Shown: in pieces, positions 63,746 through 64,000 of the stretch
Layout of the letters: every line of letters starts with the position of its first letter
Numbering within the stretch: the first letter of the stretch is position 1
NCBI RefSeq assembly: GCF_002091985.1
Contig: NZ_MKKX01000038.1
Location: 248,001 to 312,000, forward strand
Origin: Rhodococcus sp. 1163
Lineage (GTDB): Bacteria; Actinomycetota; Actinomycetes; Mycobacteriales; Mycobacteriaceae
Reading direction: 5' to 3'
DNA: 64,000 nucleotides
Position numbers and translations under genes: made by a program
The notes under the pieces: generated by a model
Seen by the model: only the letters and a program-made list of their open reading frames with translations
Told to the model about the DNA's origin: nothing
The model's database searches: none

Positions 63746-64000
63746 GTGACCGAGAGAGACAGTCGCCCGATGGGTGGCCAGAACACACGCCCCGAGCTCG
63801 ACGTTCCAGCCGACGGAACCGGGCCCGAGCACAGCTCCTTGGGTCAACCGGGCGCACCGGCAGATCAACCGTCCCAGCAGGTCGAGCACACGGAGTCCGA
63901 CGTCGTCGATGTTACGGCGAGTCTGGACGAAGAGAGCAAGCAAACTGTCCTCGAGCAACTCGGCGGCTTGACCGGGTTGGTGTCCTCGACTCTTCCTGTA
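63746..64000 (+). CDS. DUF3159 membrane protein (N-terminal part), Rv2693c-like
   Basis: The first 85 codons of a gene that continues past the right edge. The N-terminal 65 residues are hydrophilic and Pro/Glu/Ser-rich. They are followed by KQTVLEQLGGLTGLVSSTLP, the start of the DUF3159 domain, which in full-length proteins holds several transmembrane helices. GTG at 63746 is the first reasonable start; no strong ribosome site precedes it. The gene follows the OB-fold gene by 27 bp. Confidence 0.85.
   Translation, partial: MTERDSRPMGGQNTRPELDVPADGTGPEHSSLGQPGAPADQPSQQVEHTESDVVDVTASLDEESKQTVLEQLGGLTGLVSSTLPV

Overview
The window is a 64 kb stretch of a high-GC actinobacterial chromosome, most likely a Rhodococcus or close relative (Nocardiaceae). 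The evidence is gene order and protein type. From miaB to the right edge the genes follow the Mycobacterium tuberculosis block Rv2733c to Rv2693c: miaB, Rv2732c-like, DUF349, Rv2728c-like, miaA, dapF, hflX, fadE20, lexA, ChiZ-like, nrdR, alpha/beta hydrolase, PAC2, DUF4192, ideR, sigB, DUF3099, DUF3039, YihY, sigA, ppgK, suhB, cei, DUF4193, DUF3093, dut, DUF3710, hydrolase, OB-fold, DUF3159. Mycothiol-linked enzymes (mscR), Lys/Ala-rich SigA and a glutamate ABC transporter beside miaB fit the same lineage. I recall these family and gene-order comparisons; no search was run. No tRNA, rRNA, insertion sequence, prophage or CRISPR array was seen.

Layout. 1-1.25 kb: gluB (partial) and gluA on the minus strand. 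1.4-9.5 kb: tRNA modification (miaB, miaA), lysine/peptidoglycan precursor synthesis (dapF), the GTPase HflX and three conserved unknowns. 9.5-17.9 kb: an insertion relative to mycobacteria, with a secreted membrane-anchored protein, a complete fructose phosphotransferase system (HPr, FruA EIIABC, FruK, FruR, divergent EI) and a uracil permease. 18-21.4 kb: fadE20, then lexA and a ChiZ-like SOS gene diverging from two LexA boxes, then nrdR. 21.5-36.2 kb: a second accessory block with HrpA helicase, Pr6Pr membrane protein, class III aminotransferase, an arsenic operon (arsR-acr3-arsC-small membrane protein), a YiiX-like hydrolase, ahpC-ahpD with divergent oxyR, a Ski2-like DUF3516 helicase and an alpha/beta hydrolase.

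36.5-48.6 kb: PAC2 protein, mycothiol-dependent formaldehyde dehydrogenase with its metallo-beta-lactamase partner, a lipoprotein, DUF4192, galE, ideR, a lysine deacetylase/acetyltransferase pair (acuC-pat) and sigB behind an ECF-type promoter. 48.7-64 kb: a methyltransferase, small conserved proteins, YihY, a third SF2 helicase, sigA, ppgK, suhB, cei, and the conserved dut neighbourhood running off the right edge into a DUF3159 gene.

Functionally the window joins central regulators (SigA, SigB, LexA, IdeR, OxyR, NrdR, FruR, ArsR) to stress defence and carbon uptake. Overlapping stop/start codons are frequent (miaB/2933, 5230/miaA, arsR/acr3/arsC/small protein, fruR/fruK, mscR/MBL, acuC/pat), which marks the operons. 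No wholly new multi-gene system is evident. The best leads are the acuC-pat pair with a degenerate ligase domain, the LexA protein with a basic N-terminal extension beside a ChiZ-like protein lacking LysM, the small membrane protein coupled to arsC, the back-to-back fruR/ptsI promoter palindrome, and a 40-bp near-perfect palindrome after the PAC2 gene.
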